From Dysidea avara (lineage: Eukaryota > Porifera > Demospongiae > Dictyoceratida > Dysideidae): a stretch of DNA of 64,000 nt. The stretch is from positions 11,129,682-11,193,681 of the forward strand of contig NC_089275.1 of NCBI RefSeq assembly GCF_963678975.1. Direction: 5' to 3'. Positions 10,946 through 21,600 of this stretch are shown piece by piece (positions within the stretch are counted from its first letter, which is position 1; every line of letters starts with the position of its first letter). The notes under the pieces are model-generated. The model worked only from the letters and a program-made list of their open reading frames with translations, was not told the DNA's origin and ran no database searches. Made by a program: the position numbers and the translations under genes.

Positions 10946-11445
10946 ATTGTCTCAGCAACTGAAAAACTCGACTTGTTCGCACAAGCATGCGATTGAGAAA
11001 ATTGAAATTTAAAAATAATTCGTAAAATTACGCATGCTACAAAAAAAACTATGCAAGTTTTTATCGGGCCAGTACTCAAAGAAGGAAGACTCAAATTATT
11101 TAAAACTATATACCATCTTATTCGCCTGTTCATAGACAGTTCGAAAAATCTTTGTTTCGCTTCTCTAGCTCCAACGGTATGTGTGTCACGTGCGTTTGTT
11201 TACGATACGATAAACGTCAACAAGATTGTCATTGTTTCTTCTAACAAACCACCTTCATATCCATATTCGCAAGTGCCTACAGGGCTAATACTATACCTTG
11301 GCTGATGTCCTGATCCATGGTGAACGTTTTAAGCCAAATTGCAACATTGTAGACTAATCCAAACGGAAGTTATGGCTGCGAATGTAAGTACCTGTAGTTT
11401 ATGTTCAGTATATAGTCACTGTACAAATCGATTACCTTGCTCTTA
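10946..11445 (+). repeat. Dispersed ~500-bp repeat, partner at 50490-50960
   Basis: The order of blocks matches the later copy: TGTCTCAGCA, AAATGCAAGTTTT, CATCTTATTCG, ATCTTTGTTTC, CCATGATGAA-type and GTTATGGCTGYGAA. Divergence between the copies is high. The string ATGGCTGCGAAT|GTAAGT looks like a start codon beside a splice donor but is not preserved in the other copy. Confidence 0.5.
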
Positions 11446-12020
11446 TTATTGTTATTATTATACAGGAATTAAAAAAGCAAAGCCTGTAAATTCTGATCCT
11501 ATGTTACAATAAATCTATGCTAAACATAATGTCATTGTTCAAGTTGTCAAACAACTTCTTGAATTCATCAGTTGATTGAGCCTCCACAGTAGCTACCACT
11601 AGGAAGGGAGTTCCAGTTGTTCACTACACGGTGAGAAAAATAATTCTGTCGAACCTCTCTAAAAGCAAATTGCTTGAACAGTTTGCAAGAGTGCCCTCTA
11701 ATTGCTGTCCATGCTCTTGTAAAAAAGTAGTTTCATTCACATTTAGATGTCCATTTAATATGTTGTAGGTCATAATCATGTCCCCACGAAGTCTCCGATA
11801 CTTTAAAGTAGGTAATTTGAGGAATTTTAGACGTTCTTCATAAGGTAGATGTTGGACCTTTTCGATTGCATCTTTGTCTACTTTGTATTGTAATTAGGAC
11901 CCCATATGATGTTGCCATACTCAAGACATGGTCTTACAATAGACTTGTATAAGTAAGAAAAGGTTTGAGGACTTAAGTTAATAAAGCACTTACTAATTAG
12001 ACCCAGACGTCTTCTTGCTT
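11446..12020 (-). pseudogene. 5'-truncated CR1-like LINE, RT C-terminus
   Basis: On the minus strand a frame reads KARRRLGLISKCFINL..., then SIVRPCLEYGNIIWGPN, the typical post-RT region of CR1/jockey LINEs, followed after a deletion by ERLKFLKLPTLKYRRLRGDM. Frameshifts and a stop occur. The 3' end carries ACAGGCTTTGCTTTT and an (AAT)-type tail at 11447-11470. It is inserted in an older repeat at about 12020-12170. Confidence 0.75.
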
Positions 12021-12170
12021 TACTAACAGTTACTGCTACTGAGATGGCTAACAAACTTCAATTATAACCATATTCCGCATGCAGGTACTTTACCTAGTAC
12101 TGGTCATTGCTGACCCACGGCGCAGTTGCTGCTCTGCTTGTCCTGTGCTCCAGAGCAAGAAACATTTTGT
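12021..12170 (+). repeat. Dispersed repeat, copy at 17352-17480
   Basis: The stretch GATGGCTAACAAACTTCAAT through GCTCCAGAGCAAGA recurs almost unchanged at 17352-17480. No coding signal. Confidence 0.75.
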
Positions 12171-12314
12171 CTGTCACCAAATGTAGCTACACAGATCATG
12201 CTGCCACCGGAAATTGACCAATAAAATCAAACCACCAATACTTTGACGTGATGATAGACTACTTGAACAATGTTGAGAGTGAATATCGTGGCATACGAAG
12301 AACCCTACGTCATA

Positions 12315-12960
12315 GGGTCCACAAACCAAAAAATTGATATCTTCAAATCGACTTACAAACTATAGTCATGTGTAGGGGTAGGTCTAATCAAGAAAACACT
12401 AGAGTGGCAGCAAATTTCATCCATCTCTTCTAGTGAAAATAACGTGAAATACCTTGAATTCGATCGATTTTTAGCTGTCGTAATTTGCAATGTTATTTTT
12501 TGGGGCCAAAACTCTCTCTCAAGCTTTAAGAGGTTGTCCACTCTTACTATGGAGTATAGGTAGTTTAATATAATTAATCAATATTTGGTAGTGGCATCGC
12601 GCACATTTCCGATCGGCAAAAAAAAAGACATTTCATGATCTGGAGCATAGCAGACTTGCAGGAAATACTGCAACATTTACTGCAGTGATCACCTCCAAGT
12701 CAAGTACCTGTATGCAGAATATGGTGTTGATTGAAGTTTGTTGACCATCTGGTTGAGACCAGCCTCGCAAGATTTAGAGATTCCTCCATGATCCAACAAA
12801 TACTGCAGTCTAGTACACATAAGTACCTTTAAGTGTGTTGAATTATGAAAATGATTACACAGCACAAGTATAAACTTCCATCGACTGCTAGATTACGAAC
12901 ACTTTAATCGATTACGGCATGCGAAAAGCGATTTATTGCACAAAACCAAGCCTCTCATAG
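12315..12960 (-). repeat. Long inverted repeat, left arm
   Basis: Reverse complement of 14515-15168 with moderate divergence. Shared blocks include GATATCTTCAAATCGACTTA, ATCTCTTCTAGTG, TTTGGTGGTG/TTTGGTAGTG and TATAAACTTCC. Arms of about 640 bp enclose about 1.55 kb. Confidence 0.8.
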
Positions 12961-14018
12961 CTAATATATAATTTTACAAAATATATTGTGGAATACACTT
13001 GACAACTACTCTGAGCGCAGTTAAATAATCATTTTTGCAATTTGTTGATCAATTTCAGTGACGTTATGTATGAAAAATCAATTATTATTGTATAATGTAC
13101 AAACCTAAATCACGAGTATAATGTACATGATTAGTTAACAAACTAAACGTTAATAAACTTAATTACATGTAACTATAATAGTAAAGATTTAAAAGTATCA
13201 ACATTATAATTTCTGACGGTTCTATAAGAATATCTGACTGCTCTATTGGAGAGTTTCCTTCAAGTTATACATAGTATAGCTATGTTGCATTGGTATAAAT
13301 TGACCTATATAATTTACTGTTGGTATATTACATGCTATATAGTAAAATCATAGTGCCTTTTTCTGAAAAATATCTTCCTCATACTCAACAGGGCTAAAAG
13401 GTATAGTCTAGACATAGCATTTTCATTTTGATATGCAATGTACTATTTGGTATGTATATATGCTGAGCCCACTTATATGCATGGGGAAAGTATTAGCAAT
13501 AATTATAGTAGCTATCAAAAGCAGAAACCAAGGGTTTGCTCCAATTCAGTTGATGGTAGGGAAAAGTGGTTCTGCCAACTACTGTGAGGAAAAGTAAAAT
13601 AAAATCAAAAGTTGAGATATACACCTGAAAGCAATCTTCAAGTCAACAGTTTAACGTATGTACTTTTTGTGTATCCTATATCAGTGTGGGCCACTCTTAT
13701 ACATTCCATGTAATTTTCAAACTATTAAAATTTTGCCTCATACTCTTCAAAATCAGGACCCAGTGTAGGACAAATTTTCAACTATTTGAATTTTGTGAAG
13801 AATATTAATACAACAAAGTCATCATGATATTTACTTTAAATTCAGTGATATGTGACTACTGTTCTTATTAAATGTTTGATCTAATTTATAACTATGTCAA
13901 TTTTCAAGTTCCAGCAAATCATCTGATTGGCATCTCATTATAACAATTAAAATCAAATTAAATTTCTTCCAAATAACTAAACTTCATTTTTAGAGATTTT
14001 GTGTCATGGAAGTAATAC
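12961..14018. other. Spacer between the long inverted-repeat arms
   Basis: AT-rich, stop-dense DNA. No transposase or other protein is supported. Confidence 0.5.
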
Positions 14019-14067
14019 CAAGAGTTTATAATATACAATATTTACTACTTTATATTATGAACTCTTG
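14019..14067. mobile_element. 49-bp minimal MITE with 7-bp duplication
   Basis: CAAGAGTTTATAATATA and TATATTATGAACTCTTG face each other across about 15 bp and are flanked by GTAATAC on both sides (14012-14018 and 14068-14074). The ends match the 265-bp element at 58437. Confidence 0.75.
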
Positions 14068-14514
14068 GTAATACTATAATATATGTTTTAATGTCTTGCA
14101 CAGGATATGATAATAGCTACTATAGATATGATTGAGACTGAATAAGTTGATACTTTAGTACAAAATTAGCTACCAGGAAATATCACGGCTTTGTGTGATA
14201 GTTTTTCATGCAGATGTGATTTCAAGGCATGTAAAAACTCATCTGGGGAGCATACCATCTGACCTTGCATGCTACTGCATCTGAGTATCACATGAAAATA
14301 GATGATCAGATAATTATAAGCTCTGATTTAAATATCAAAAGGTGTGCATGATTATGACTATGCTACATGACCTGCATGTACATAGCTATCTATAGCTATA
14401 GCTATATCTGGCCATGTACTCAAGACCTCTGGACTCCATCCTTGCTACAGAAATGATCATCTTACAGTGTTTTATAATCCTATCAAGTCAGCAATATTAT
14501 GCTGAGTGCCGAAA
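14068..14514. other. Spacer continued, no gene seen
   Basis: Non-coding spacer up to the right inverted-repeat arm. The short palindromic AGCTATAGCTATA run near 14385-14407 is simple sequence. Confidence 0.4.
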
Positions 14515-15168
14515 AACTTTCATTACAAGAGGTTTAGTTTTGCACAATAAATTTCGTTATTGGCTAACTGTAAAATTTACCGTCAGTAATCAAGCCATCT
14601 CTGTAAGTTTATACTTGCTCTGAGCAATCATTTCCATACTTCAGCACACCTAAAGGTGTTAATTTGCACGAGACTGCAGTATTTGTTGGATCATGGAGGA
14701 ATTTTTCGCTAAATCGGGTGAGGCTGGTCTCAGCCAGATGGTCAACAAAGTTTAATCCACACCATATTCTGCACACAGATGCTTGACTTGGAGGTGATCG
14801 CTGCAGTAAATGTTGCAGTATTTCCTGCAAGTCTGCTGTGCTCCAGATCACGAAACGTCTTGTTTTTTCGCCGATTGGCGATGTGCGTGACGCCACCACC
14901 AAATATTAATTAATTATAATAAACTACTTATACTCCATAGTAAGAGTGGACAACCTCTTAAAGCTTGGGAGAGAGTTTTGGCCCAAAAGAATAACATTGC
15001 AAATTACGACGGCTAAAAATCGATCGAATTCAAGGTGTTTCGCGTTATTTTCACTAGAAGAGATGGATGAAATTTGCTGCCACTCTAGTGCTTTCTTGAT
15101 TAGACCTACCCCTACACATGACTGTAGTTTGTAAGTCGATTTGAAGATATCGATTTTTCGGTTTGCGG
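14515..15168 (+). repeat. Long inverted repeat, right arm
   Basis: Partner of 12315-12960. It starts near ACAAGAGGTTTAG and ends at TCGATTTTTCGGTTTGCGGG. Open frames in both arms (for example 14946-15134 and its partner 12353-12541) are parallel products of the repeat and no protein family is recognised. Confidence 0.8.
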
Positions 15169-15344
15169 GCTACGAACTGCTGCAACGAAAAATCACGTGA
15201 TTTTATGATATTTGTATCGTTTTCTACCAGAAGTGACAAACTTGGCTGCCATGCTGGTGTTATTCAAATTACACTTAGCCTAACACATGACAATAGTTAG
15301 GTAGTTGATTGGAGGATATCGATTTTTTGCGTTGCGGACTCTAT
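15169..15344 (+). repeat. Dispersed repeat related to 18230-18366 and 19147-19202
   Basis: The run CTGCTGCAACGAAAAATCAC...ACACTTAGCCTAACACATGAC continues into ATAGTTAGGTAGTTGATTGG and GATATCGATTTTTTGCG. This uninterrupted copy shows what 18230-19202 looked like before a LINE inserted. Confidence 0.75.
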
Positions 15345-15570
15345 CAATGGGTTAACCTACCATCACAGTCATTTCTTGGCTGCCACCTTGGATTTCACAT
15401 CTTTTTTCACCCTGGCTTTTTTGGGGGGCCACACCCTTTTTTAACAGCTTGGCTGCTTTTGATTAAATATCACTTTTGTATTTGTGTACTCCAAAGCCAG
15501 CCTATGGCCAGCTTTGGCATTTCTTTTACTTGTCTTTTTCTTTACTGCAGAAAGGAGGAAGACATCAAGA
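15345..15570 (+). repeat. P1 palindromic element, one arm
   Basis: Single arm of the palindromic element seen complete at 33352-33741: AACCTACCATCACAGTCATT, TTGGATTTCACATCTTTTTT, CAGCTTGGCTG, GATTAAATATC and CCAAAGCCAGCCTATGGC. The open frame across it belongs to the repeat. Confidence 0.75.
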
Positions 15571-15689
15571 GCTGAATTATATGGATGTTTTTATAGTAAT
15601 GTTTTGTTTATTTTTTACTAAATTTAATACTGTTTGAAAATTATCACATGTCCTCTCTCCTACATGTAGACCAGAAATCTTTACAAGGT

Positions 15690-15835
15690 AATTTGTTTGT
15701 AGCTGAACTCTCTACAGAGTCACTTCCAATGTGGCTGTACTCTCTTCAGACTGATTTGTTGTAGCTGAGCTGTCTACAAGGTGACTTTTTCATAGCTGAA
15801 CTCTCCAACAAGGTAGGGTGATTTGTGACCGTCTC
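15690..15835 (-). repeat. Minisatellite fragment, inverted units
   Basis: Four to five units of TAGCTGAACTCTCTACA-type sequence are the reverse complement of the 31-bp minisatellite units at 9945 and 31640. Confidence 0.75.
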
Positions 15836-15995
15836 AGTAAAGACCCGACTTGTTTGCACAATAAAAAAATTTTTTTATTCACCCAGCATTATCAGCGGTG
15901 TCCAAGGAATGGACCACCAAAGTTTCAGCCTTCTGTGGTGTGTAGTTTTGAAATTATAGCGATAGAGGCTGAGCCATCTATATGCTGAAACTCGG

Positions 15996-16127
<132 letters not shown>

Positions 16128-16369
16128 TCACACTCACACTGTGCTTGCTACTTATAGTGCTTTAATAGTGTTAATAGCCTGTGGTTAATTAACATGGTTA
16201 GCCACAAAGTTTTAGCTATGCTATGGAATGTAACTTAGGTTGGATATACAAAGTTAAAGATAATGGCAGAGTACAAACAAATCAGACTGTAATGGTGTGC
16301 ACTATATTAGGGTGTTTCGCATACAAATGCACATGTCCATATTTATACAGAGTTGTTTGGTAATGAATG

Positions 16370-17335
16370 ACGCAATTTTTGCAAACAAATACCAGAATGG
16401 TTGATACATCAGTGAGACAGTCTCCAACAGCAAGGATACGAAGCTTATAAACACCTAACTCTGGGGGATAGTATGTGCATATCGGAATATCGGGATAGCA
16501 TCACTATCGGTATCGCTTATATCGCTTGAAAATTTACTATCGAACAAGTAAAATACGGAGAAATATCTGCAAAATATTTTAAAATAATCACTTTTTGGAA
16601 CAAGAATCAGCCTAAAAGGCTGTTTAATATCTTATGCAAAATACATGCATGGGTACATCTCTCCTTACAACTCTCTTTGAAGGCAACTAATAGGAAATAG
16701 GTGAATTATCACTATCGTTTTACTATCGTCTATCGTGAACAGTGTCTTAATATTGTTCGGACAGTGAAAAATTCACTATCGCTCAGCCCTACTAACAATA
16801 CGGCTATCTCACCCAGTAGCTAAACGCATAGAGCAATCCAATGCATGAAATAGGCACTCACGTGATCAATATTGAAATCTCGGAAATACAATCATGATCT
16901 ATTCCAATGACATTAAAATCACTTGGAATCAAGTAACAATCAGTTTGTGTGCATTAGGTTCAGCATCTCGATTAGCCCACCAGCCTGAGACTCTTCCTAT
17001 GATGCCATCACAGCATAAAACACACCCGCACTGGCCCAGACCACACGCCTGAGTGAACAATTAAAACAAATATTTACAAAAGGAGCACGCTGCATGGTTC
17101 TTATTCAGAAATGAAAGCCGGTGATTTCATGTGTATTTCCGCGATTTGAATGTTGATCACGTGAGCGTCTATTTCATGCATTTGATTGTTCTATGCAGCT
17201 ATGCGTTTACTGGGCGAGATAGCTGTATTGTTAGGTGTTTATAAGCTTTGCATCCTTGCTGTTGGAAACTGTCTCACTGATGTATCAACCATTCTGGTAT
17301 TTGTTTGCAAAAATCGTGTCATTTTGGTCGATCGA
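16370..17335. repeat. Inverted repeat, arms about 200-240 bp
   Basis: Left arm (16370-16459 plus 16792-16900) and right arm (17105-17335) are reverse complements: ACCAGAATGGTTGATACATC..., AACAGCAAGGAT..., then the segment around ACGCATAG and the CACGTGATCAA block. The left arm is split by the insertion at 16460-16791. No ORF of note lies between the arms. Confidence 0.75.
16460..16791. mobile_element. hAT-like insertion, 5-bp duplication CTAAC
   Basis: The right arm of the surrounding inverted repeat provides the uninterrupted sequence, so the insertion boundaries are clear. CTAAC lies on both sides (16455-16459, 16792-16796). The right end reads inwards TAGGGCTGAGCGATAGT; the left end is more degenerate (TCTGGGGGATAGT). 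The interior is rich in TATCG motifs. Confidence 0.65.
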
Positions 17336-17351
17336 GTTTCAGCATATAGAT

Positions 17352-17480
17352 GGCTCAGCCAGATGGCTAACAAGCTTCAATTATAACCATATTCCGAATG
17401 CAGGTACTTTACCTAGTACTGGTCATTGCTGACTCTCGGCGCAGTTGCTGCTCTGCTTGTCCTGTGCTCCAGAGCAAGAG
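17352..17480 (+). repeat. Dispersed repeat, partner of 12021-12170
   Basis: Near-identical to the earlier copy from GATGGCTAACAAGCTTCAAT to CAGAGCAAGA. Non-coding. Confidence 0.75.
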
Positions 17481-17639
17481 AGGAGAATAAACGTATTAAT
17501 GATTAAAACAAAATACATTACAAGCATACAGGGGTACGATGTACTGATGGATCAGTACAGGAGCCCTGGCAAGACTTACATTAACTAAAATTAAATTACA
17601 ATGCACCAAAGAATATCTATCTATATATATATGTAATAC

Positions 17640-18143
17640 TTAAAGTTTACCTAAGGTGGTCTAATAGATCCCAGTCTGGGGAGGCTCTAGAATTAAAAAT
17701 CCTGTAAGAACAGTACACAGCAATGCGAGCTGCCTGCTCAAACAAGGATCTTACAGTTTTCTTTGGCACTTCACAAGCAGTAGCCACTTGAGCAATATAT
17801 TGTTTCTGACGAAAAGTGGCCTAAACAACCAATTTCAATGGAAACAAGGTTGACAATTAACCCAGAAAGCTGGAGGTCATGCATATTGCAAGGAGCTATA
17901 TCGATCTTCCTTTCTAGCTCTAGCAGCAAGAAGATGTTGCTGGGTATTAGTTGGTACTGTCAATTCAAACAAACAAATTAGCAACCAACACCAAGTCAGG
18001 CCTGCTGAGGGTGGAGGAAAGATTGGTTGGGATGGTGCTAGGGGGCTGGAACTAGCAAGATAACCTGGAAGGTCAGCGTAAAGTTTGAATGTTTCAAATA
18101 CATTTTGTCTGTCGCCAAAAAGCTGCACAGATCGTGCTGCCAC
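17640..18143 (-). pseudogene. Fragment resembling a LINE restriction-like endonuclease domain
   Basis: On the minus strand, after frameshifts, the order is RPDLVLVANL, then FELTVPTNTQQHLLAARARKEDRY, then VEIG-like IEIGCLGHF and a tail ending DWDLLDHLR. An RPD, a spacer, an acidic residue and a downstream Lys-rich helix is the layout of the C-terminal restriction-like endonuclease of R2/R4/NeSL-type LINEs. The match is from memory of the motif, and the frames are broken, so this is a low-confidence relic. Confidence 0.4.
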
Positions 18144-18366
18144 CGGAAACTGACCAATAAAATCAAACCACCAATACTTTGACTTGATGATAGACTACTT
18201 GAACAATATTGAGAGTGCAGTATCGTAACATACGAAGAACCCTACGAACTGCTGCAACAAAAAATCACGTGATTTTAAGACATTTGTATCGTTTTCTACC
18301 GGAAGAAAGTGACAAACTTGGCTGCCACGTTGGTATTATTCAAGTTACACTTAGCCTAACACATGA

Positions 18367-18623
18367 CTCCAGATTAAGAGAACTTAGAATCTACTCCCTG
18401 TATTATCGAAGGAAACGTGGAGACCTCATTGAAACTTATAAACTATTGAACAGCTACTACAATATTGACTGGTCTAATTTCTTTACACTAAGCACTGTAC
18501 ACCACACAAGAGGCCATTATTTGAAACTTTTAAAAAAACCAACCAGACTGCAATTGAGAGCAAACTTCTTTAGTCAGAGAGTTGTTAGTGAGTGGAATTC
18601 CTTACCATACAATGTAGTCTCAG
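18367..18623 (+). pseudogene. LINE RT C-terminal coding fragment
   Basis: The frame reads LRELRIYSLYYRRKRGDLIE, then YKLLNSYYNIDW, HHTRGHYLKLLKKPTRLQLR and NFFSQRVVSEWNSLPYNVVS, all standard C-terminal features of CR1-type LINE proteins. The remainder (APTISSFKQKLDEFW) is on the far side of the hAT insertion, at 18995-19046. The upstream ATG at 18209 lies in the older repeat and is not a real start. Confidence 0.85.
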
Positions 18624-18986
18624 CAGCGGCAGAGGAACTAGTTGATATGAGGGGAAGCTGACCCAGACTTATTTCTATAGTTTGGTAAGATGAGACCAAA
18701 AAAAATTAAAAAAAAATTTTTTTTAAAATAAATTTTAAAAAAAGGTCATAACCAACTGACAAGAGCTTACCACCTCACCAGCTACCATTTCTGGCTGATA
18801 AACTACATAAAAATCCTTACATAGCTCGCTACACACTGAATACTTTATTAGAGTGACTGCTCTATTAGAGTATCTCGATCTTTATCACGGTTTTCAGCCC
18901 CACTCCAAGAAAGATAATTTCGGTGTGATACCCTCAGCAGACCGAGGGAGGCTTCAGCCCCTTAGCCCCCCTTTCCGCTGCCTATG
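18624..18986. mobile_element. hAT MITE with 8-bp duplication AGTCTCAG
   Basis: The ends are CAGCGGCAGAGGAA and, inverted, CATAGGCAGCGGAA. AGTCTCAG lies on both sides (18616-18623, 18987-18994). Excising it and one duplication joins the LINE frame without a gap. It carries the same ...AAAGGTCATAACC... and TCTATTAGAGTATCTCGATC interior as the 5-bp-duplication family. Confidence 0.85.
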
Positions 18987-19202
18987 AGTCTCAGCACCTA
19001 CTATATCTTCATTTAAACAAAAACTTGATGAGTTCTGGGAAGTTAGCTACAGGACATGGATATGAACAAAGGCCTGGAACCTAAACCTTTACTTTTGAAT
19101 TATTATGTATGTGCATCCATAAATAATTAAATAATAATAATAATAATGACAATAGTGATTAGGTAGTTGATTGGAAGATATCGATTTTTCGCGTTGCAGA
19201 CC

Positions 19203-20088
19203 CTACCATTGACAGCCAAATTCGTCAGGACCCCTTGCTGAATTGCACCGTATTAACCGTCCAGTACACAGAACTACTTAGTAACCATATATCCAAATAG
19301 TCGCTTTAAACTAAGGAGGTTGACTGTGTTGTTTTTGCTTACATAACAGTAACCACAACGAAGTTATTATTTTATTTATTTATTAGACAACCAATGCTAA
19401 ATTTCTGTAAAAACCAGCCCGAACAAACAACGGAATCCCAACTAGCTATTTGCTAAGGTGTATTACACTCCAAAGAACTATTGTATACAGTTTATTTTGC
19501 GGTTTACTTACAGTGCGATCCATTGCACTGCGGGTTTCTTCGTAATTTGTCCTTGAATTTGTCCCATTTCTGCTATTGCACATGCGTATCTGCACTCATG
19601 TCCACCATGCCACGTCTGGGATAAAGCAGCCGACTGTCGACTTTACCTGTCTCCATCGATGTATAACACTTTCTTTGTTATCAGCTAGTAGATTTAATGT
19701 CGAAGAACAATTTAATTATAACAGGTTACACTTTACGCTGTTACATAATAAACGCTCGCTCGAGGGATAGCTAACGCCTTGGGACTCTTGTACACTATCT
19801 GAGAAATCCAATTATAAATACATATAAATACATGAAATATTTATTGAAATAATGCAGAAATGCGTTTTGAAATACTTAAACATTGGGACTCTTGTATGCC
19901 GTGTTGGGTTTTTGCGTGGGCGCTGGTTACCCCTTGCGTGCGCTAGTCCGGGAAGGATCTAGTTATCCCAGAAACGGAACCTCTATGGGTGTGTCCGTTT
20001 CAGTACTAGCGCATCTTGCTACGAAATGCGTTTTACAAGTTATGCGAGTCTAAAGTTTATTCTACGAGCGAGTTATGATGCCATGCCG
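19203..20088. other. Gene-free stretch
   Basis: No gene or clear repeat is recognised. A short (TTTA)n run lies near 19368-19385. The open frame at 19576-19770 shows no family features. Confidence 0.45.
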
Positions 20089-20208
20089 CCATATGGCAGC
20101 AGTGGCCGTTAATAACAACAATTCAGGTGAATTTGGTGCCAAAACTTGGAGAAGGCAACACAAATTCACCTGAATTGTTGTGTTATTAAAATTTTTGCCA
20201 TTAACCTA

Positions 20209-21167
20209 CAGTGTTGAGGGTAACTTTGTTACCACAAAAGTAATAATTTTTATGTAACGCATTACATAAGTAACGCAAACGAAATACGCTAAAAAACAGG
20301 TAATATAACTCAAGTTACTTTACTTACAAATGTAACGCGTTATCAAGTCTAATATTACATAATACAAGTAACAAAGTTACAAATCTCGTTAGTAATCCAC
20401 TGAGTAACGCCTAGCCACAACGAAGACTCAAGTAATGAAGCCTACTGAATGAAGCTTATTCACAGTGTTGAGAGTAACGCGTTACTTATGTAATGCATTA
20501 CGTAATATTATTTTTGTGGTAACTAAGTAATACAACGAAATACGCTATAAAAACAGGTAATATAACTCAAGTTACTTTACTTAAATGTAGCACGTTACCT
20601 AAGTAATATAGTTACTGTAACGAATTTAATATTACATAATATTATTACTATAAGTAATGAAGTGTACTGAATGAAGCTTATTTACCAACTTCTTACTTAT
20701 AACCAAGATTTGCACATTGTCCAACAACGCAATCATGTCACGTGATAAAGTGGTAGTTTCACACGTGACAGCTTAAGTTTGTGGACACAAAGTAATATAA
20801 TATGTAATACTATTATAGTTACTCTATTTTATGGGTAATATGAAACTGTAACTAAATAGTTCAGTTACAAGTAATATGTAACTATAGTTACTTTTAAAAT
20901 GTAACTAGTTACTTTAAAAAGTAACTTGCCCAACACTGCTTATTCACTTATAACCGAGATTTGCATATTGTCCAACAATGCAATCATGTCACGTGATAAT
21001 GTGGTAGTTTCACACGTGACAGCTTAAGGTTGTGGACACAAAGTAATATAATATTATTACAGTTACTTTATTATATGGGTAATATGTAACTGTAACTAAA
21101 TAGCTCAGTTGCAAGTAATATGTAACTTGTAACTAGTTACTATTGAAAAGTAATTGCTCCAACATTG
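20209..21167. mobile_element. hAT element, TTAACCTA duplication, GTTAC-rich
   Basis: It starts CAGTGTTGAGGGTAAC and ends GCTCCAACATTG. The 8-bp duplication TTAACCTA is at 20201-20208 and 21168-21175. The interior is dominated by TAACGCGTTAC and AGTTACTTT-type strings. It contains a second element of the same family. Confidence 0.88.
20463..20938. mobile_element. Nested hAT element, CTTATTCA duplication
   Basis: It starts CAGTGTTGAGAGTAACGCG and ends AACTTGCCCAACACTG. The perfect 8-bp duplication CTTATTCA is at 20455-20462 and 20939-20946. It sits inside the related element 20209-21167. Confidence 0.9.
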
Positions 21168-21294
21168 TTAACCTAGCTACCATCACAGTCATTTCTTGGC
21201 CACCACCTTTGATTTCACATCTTTTTTCACCCTGTATTTCTTTTGAGGGCCATACTCTTTTTTCACAATTTGGCTGTTTTTGATTAGATTATTC

Positions 21295-21600
21295 TACTAC
21301 TCTAATAGAATGCACTTTTGATGACTTCTTATAGAACACACATAGAATATTCTAGTACTTCCATTGGTAGATCTATGAAGTTATAAACTTGATCACTAGA
21401 ATTTTCATTTATAAAGTAGAAATTAAGTGAGGTGATTGGCCAAGATAGCAGTGGTTTAGTGGTTAAGGATGCAAGTGTTAGGTATGGAGGCCCCTGGTTT
21501 GATCTTTGGTAAGTTTTTTGTGACATTTGTGTGCATCTTTTTTACCCTGCGGTGACTACTCTATTAAAGTATCTCGATCCCAAGATTTTACACTTGTTTG
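21295..21600 (+). repeat. SINE-like repeat with tRNA-derived head
   Basis: Around 21447-21512 the sequence AGTGGTTTAGTGGTTAAGG resembles a pol III A box, and CTGGTTTGATCTTTGG a degenerate B box. A related copy with a better B box (GGTTCGAACTC) is inverted at 38104-38200. Flanks carry CTCTAATAGA motifs. Confidence 0.6.

Larger units (their letters stand above)
18367..19146 (+). mobile_element. 5'-truncated CR1-like LINE nested in older repeat
   Basis: The insertion carries the C-terminal coding region and a 3' (AAT)n tail ending at about 19143. A short ATGAC appears at both junctions, although at the 3' side it is confounded with the tail. It was itself later hit by the element at 18624-18986. 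Confidence 0.8.
18180..19202 (+). repeat. Older dispersed repeat split by a LINE insertion
   Basis: 18230-18366 ends ...CTTAGCCTAACACATGAC and 19147-19202 resumes with AATAGTGATTAGGTAGTTG...GATATCGATTTTTCGCG. The uninterrupted version is at 15175-15325. Confidence 0.75.
20089..21290. repeat. P1 palindromic element split by a hAT
   Basis: The centre (ACAATTCAGGTGAATTTGG ... AATTCACCTGAATTGTTG) lies at 20115-20180. The right arm breaks at CCATTAACCTA and resumes at 21176 with CCATCACAGTCATTTCTTGG after the insertion 20209-21167. The same junction is uninterrupted at 33615-33640. Confidence 0.8.

Noticed and set aside
11380..11400. Start codon beside a splice donor (ATGGCTGCGAAT|GTAAGT)
   Set aside because: The homologous copy at 50880 changes GT to AT and no downstream exon was found.
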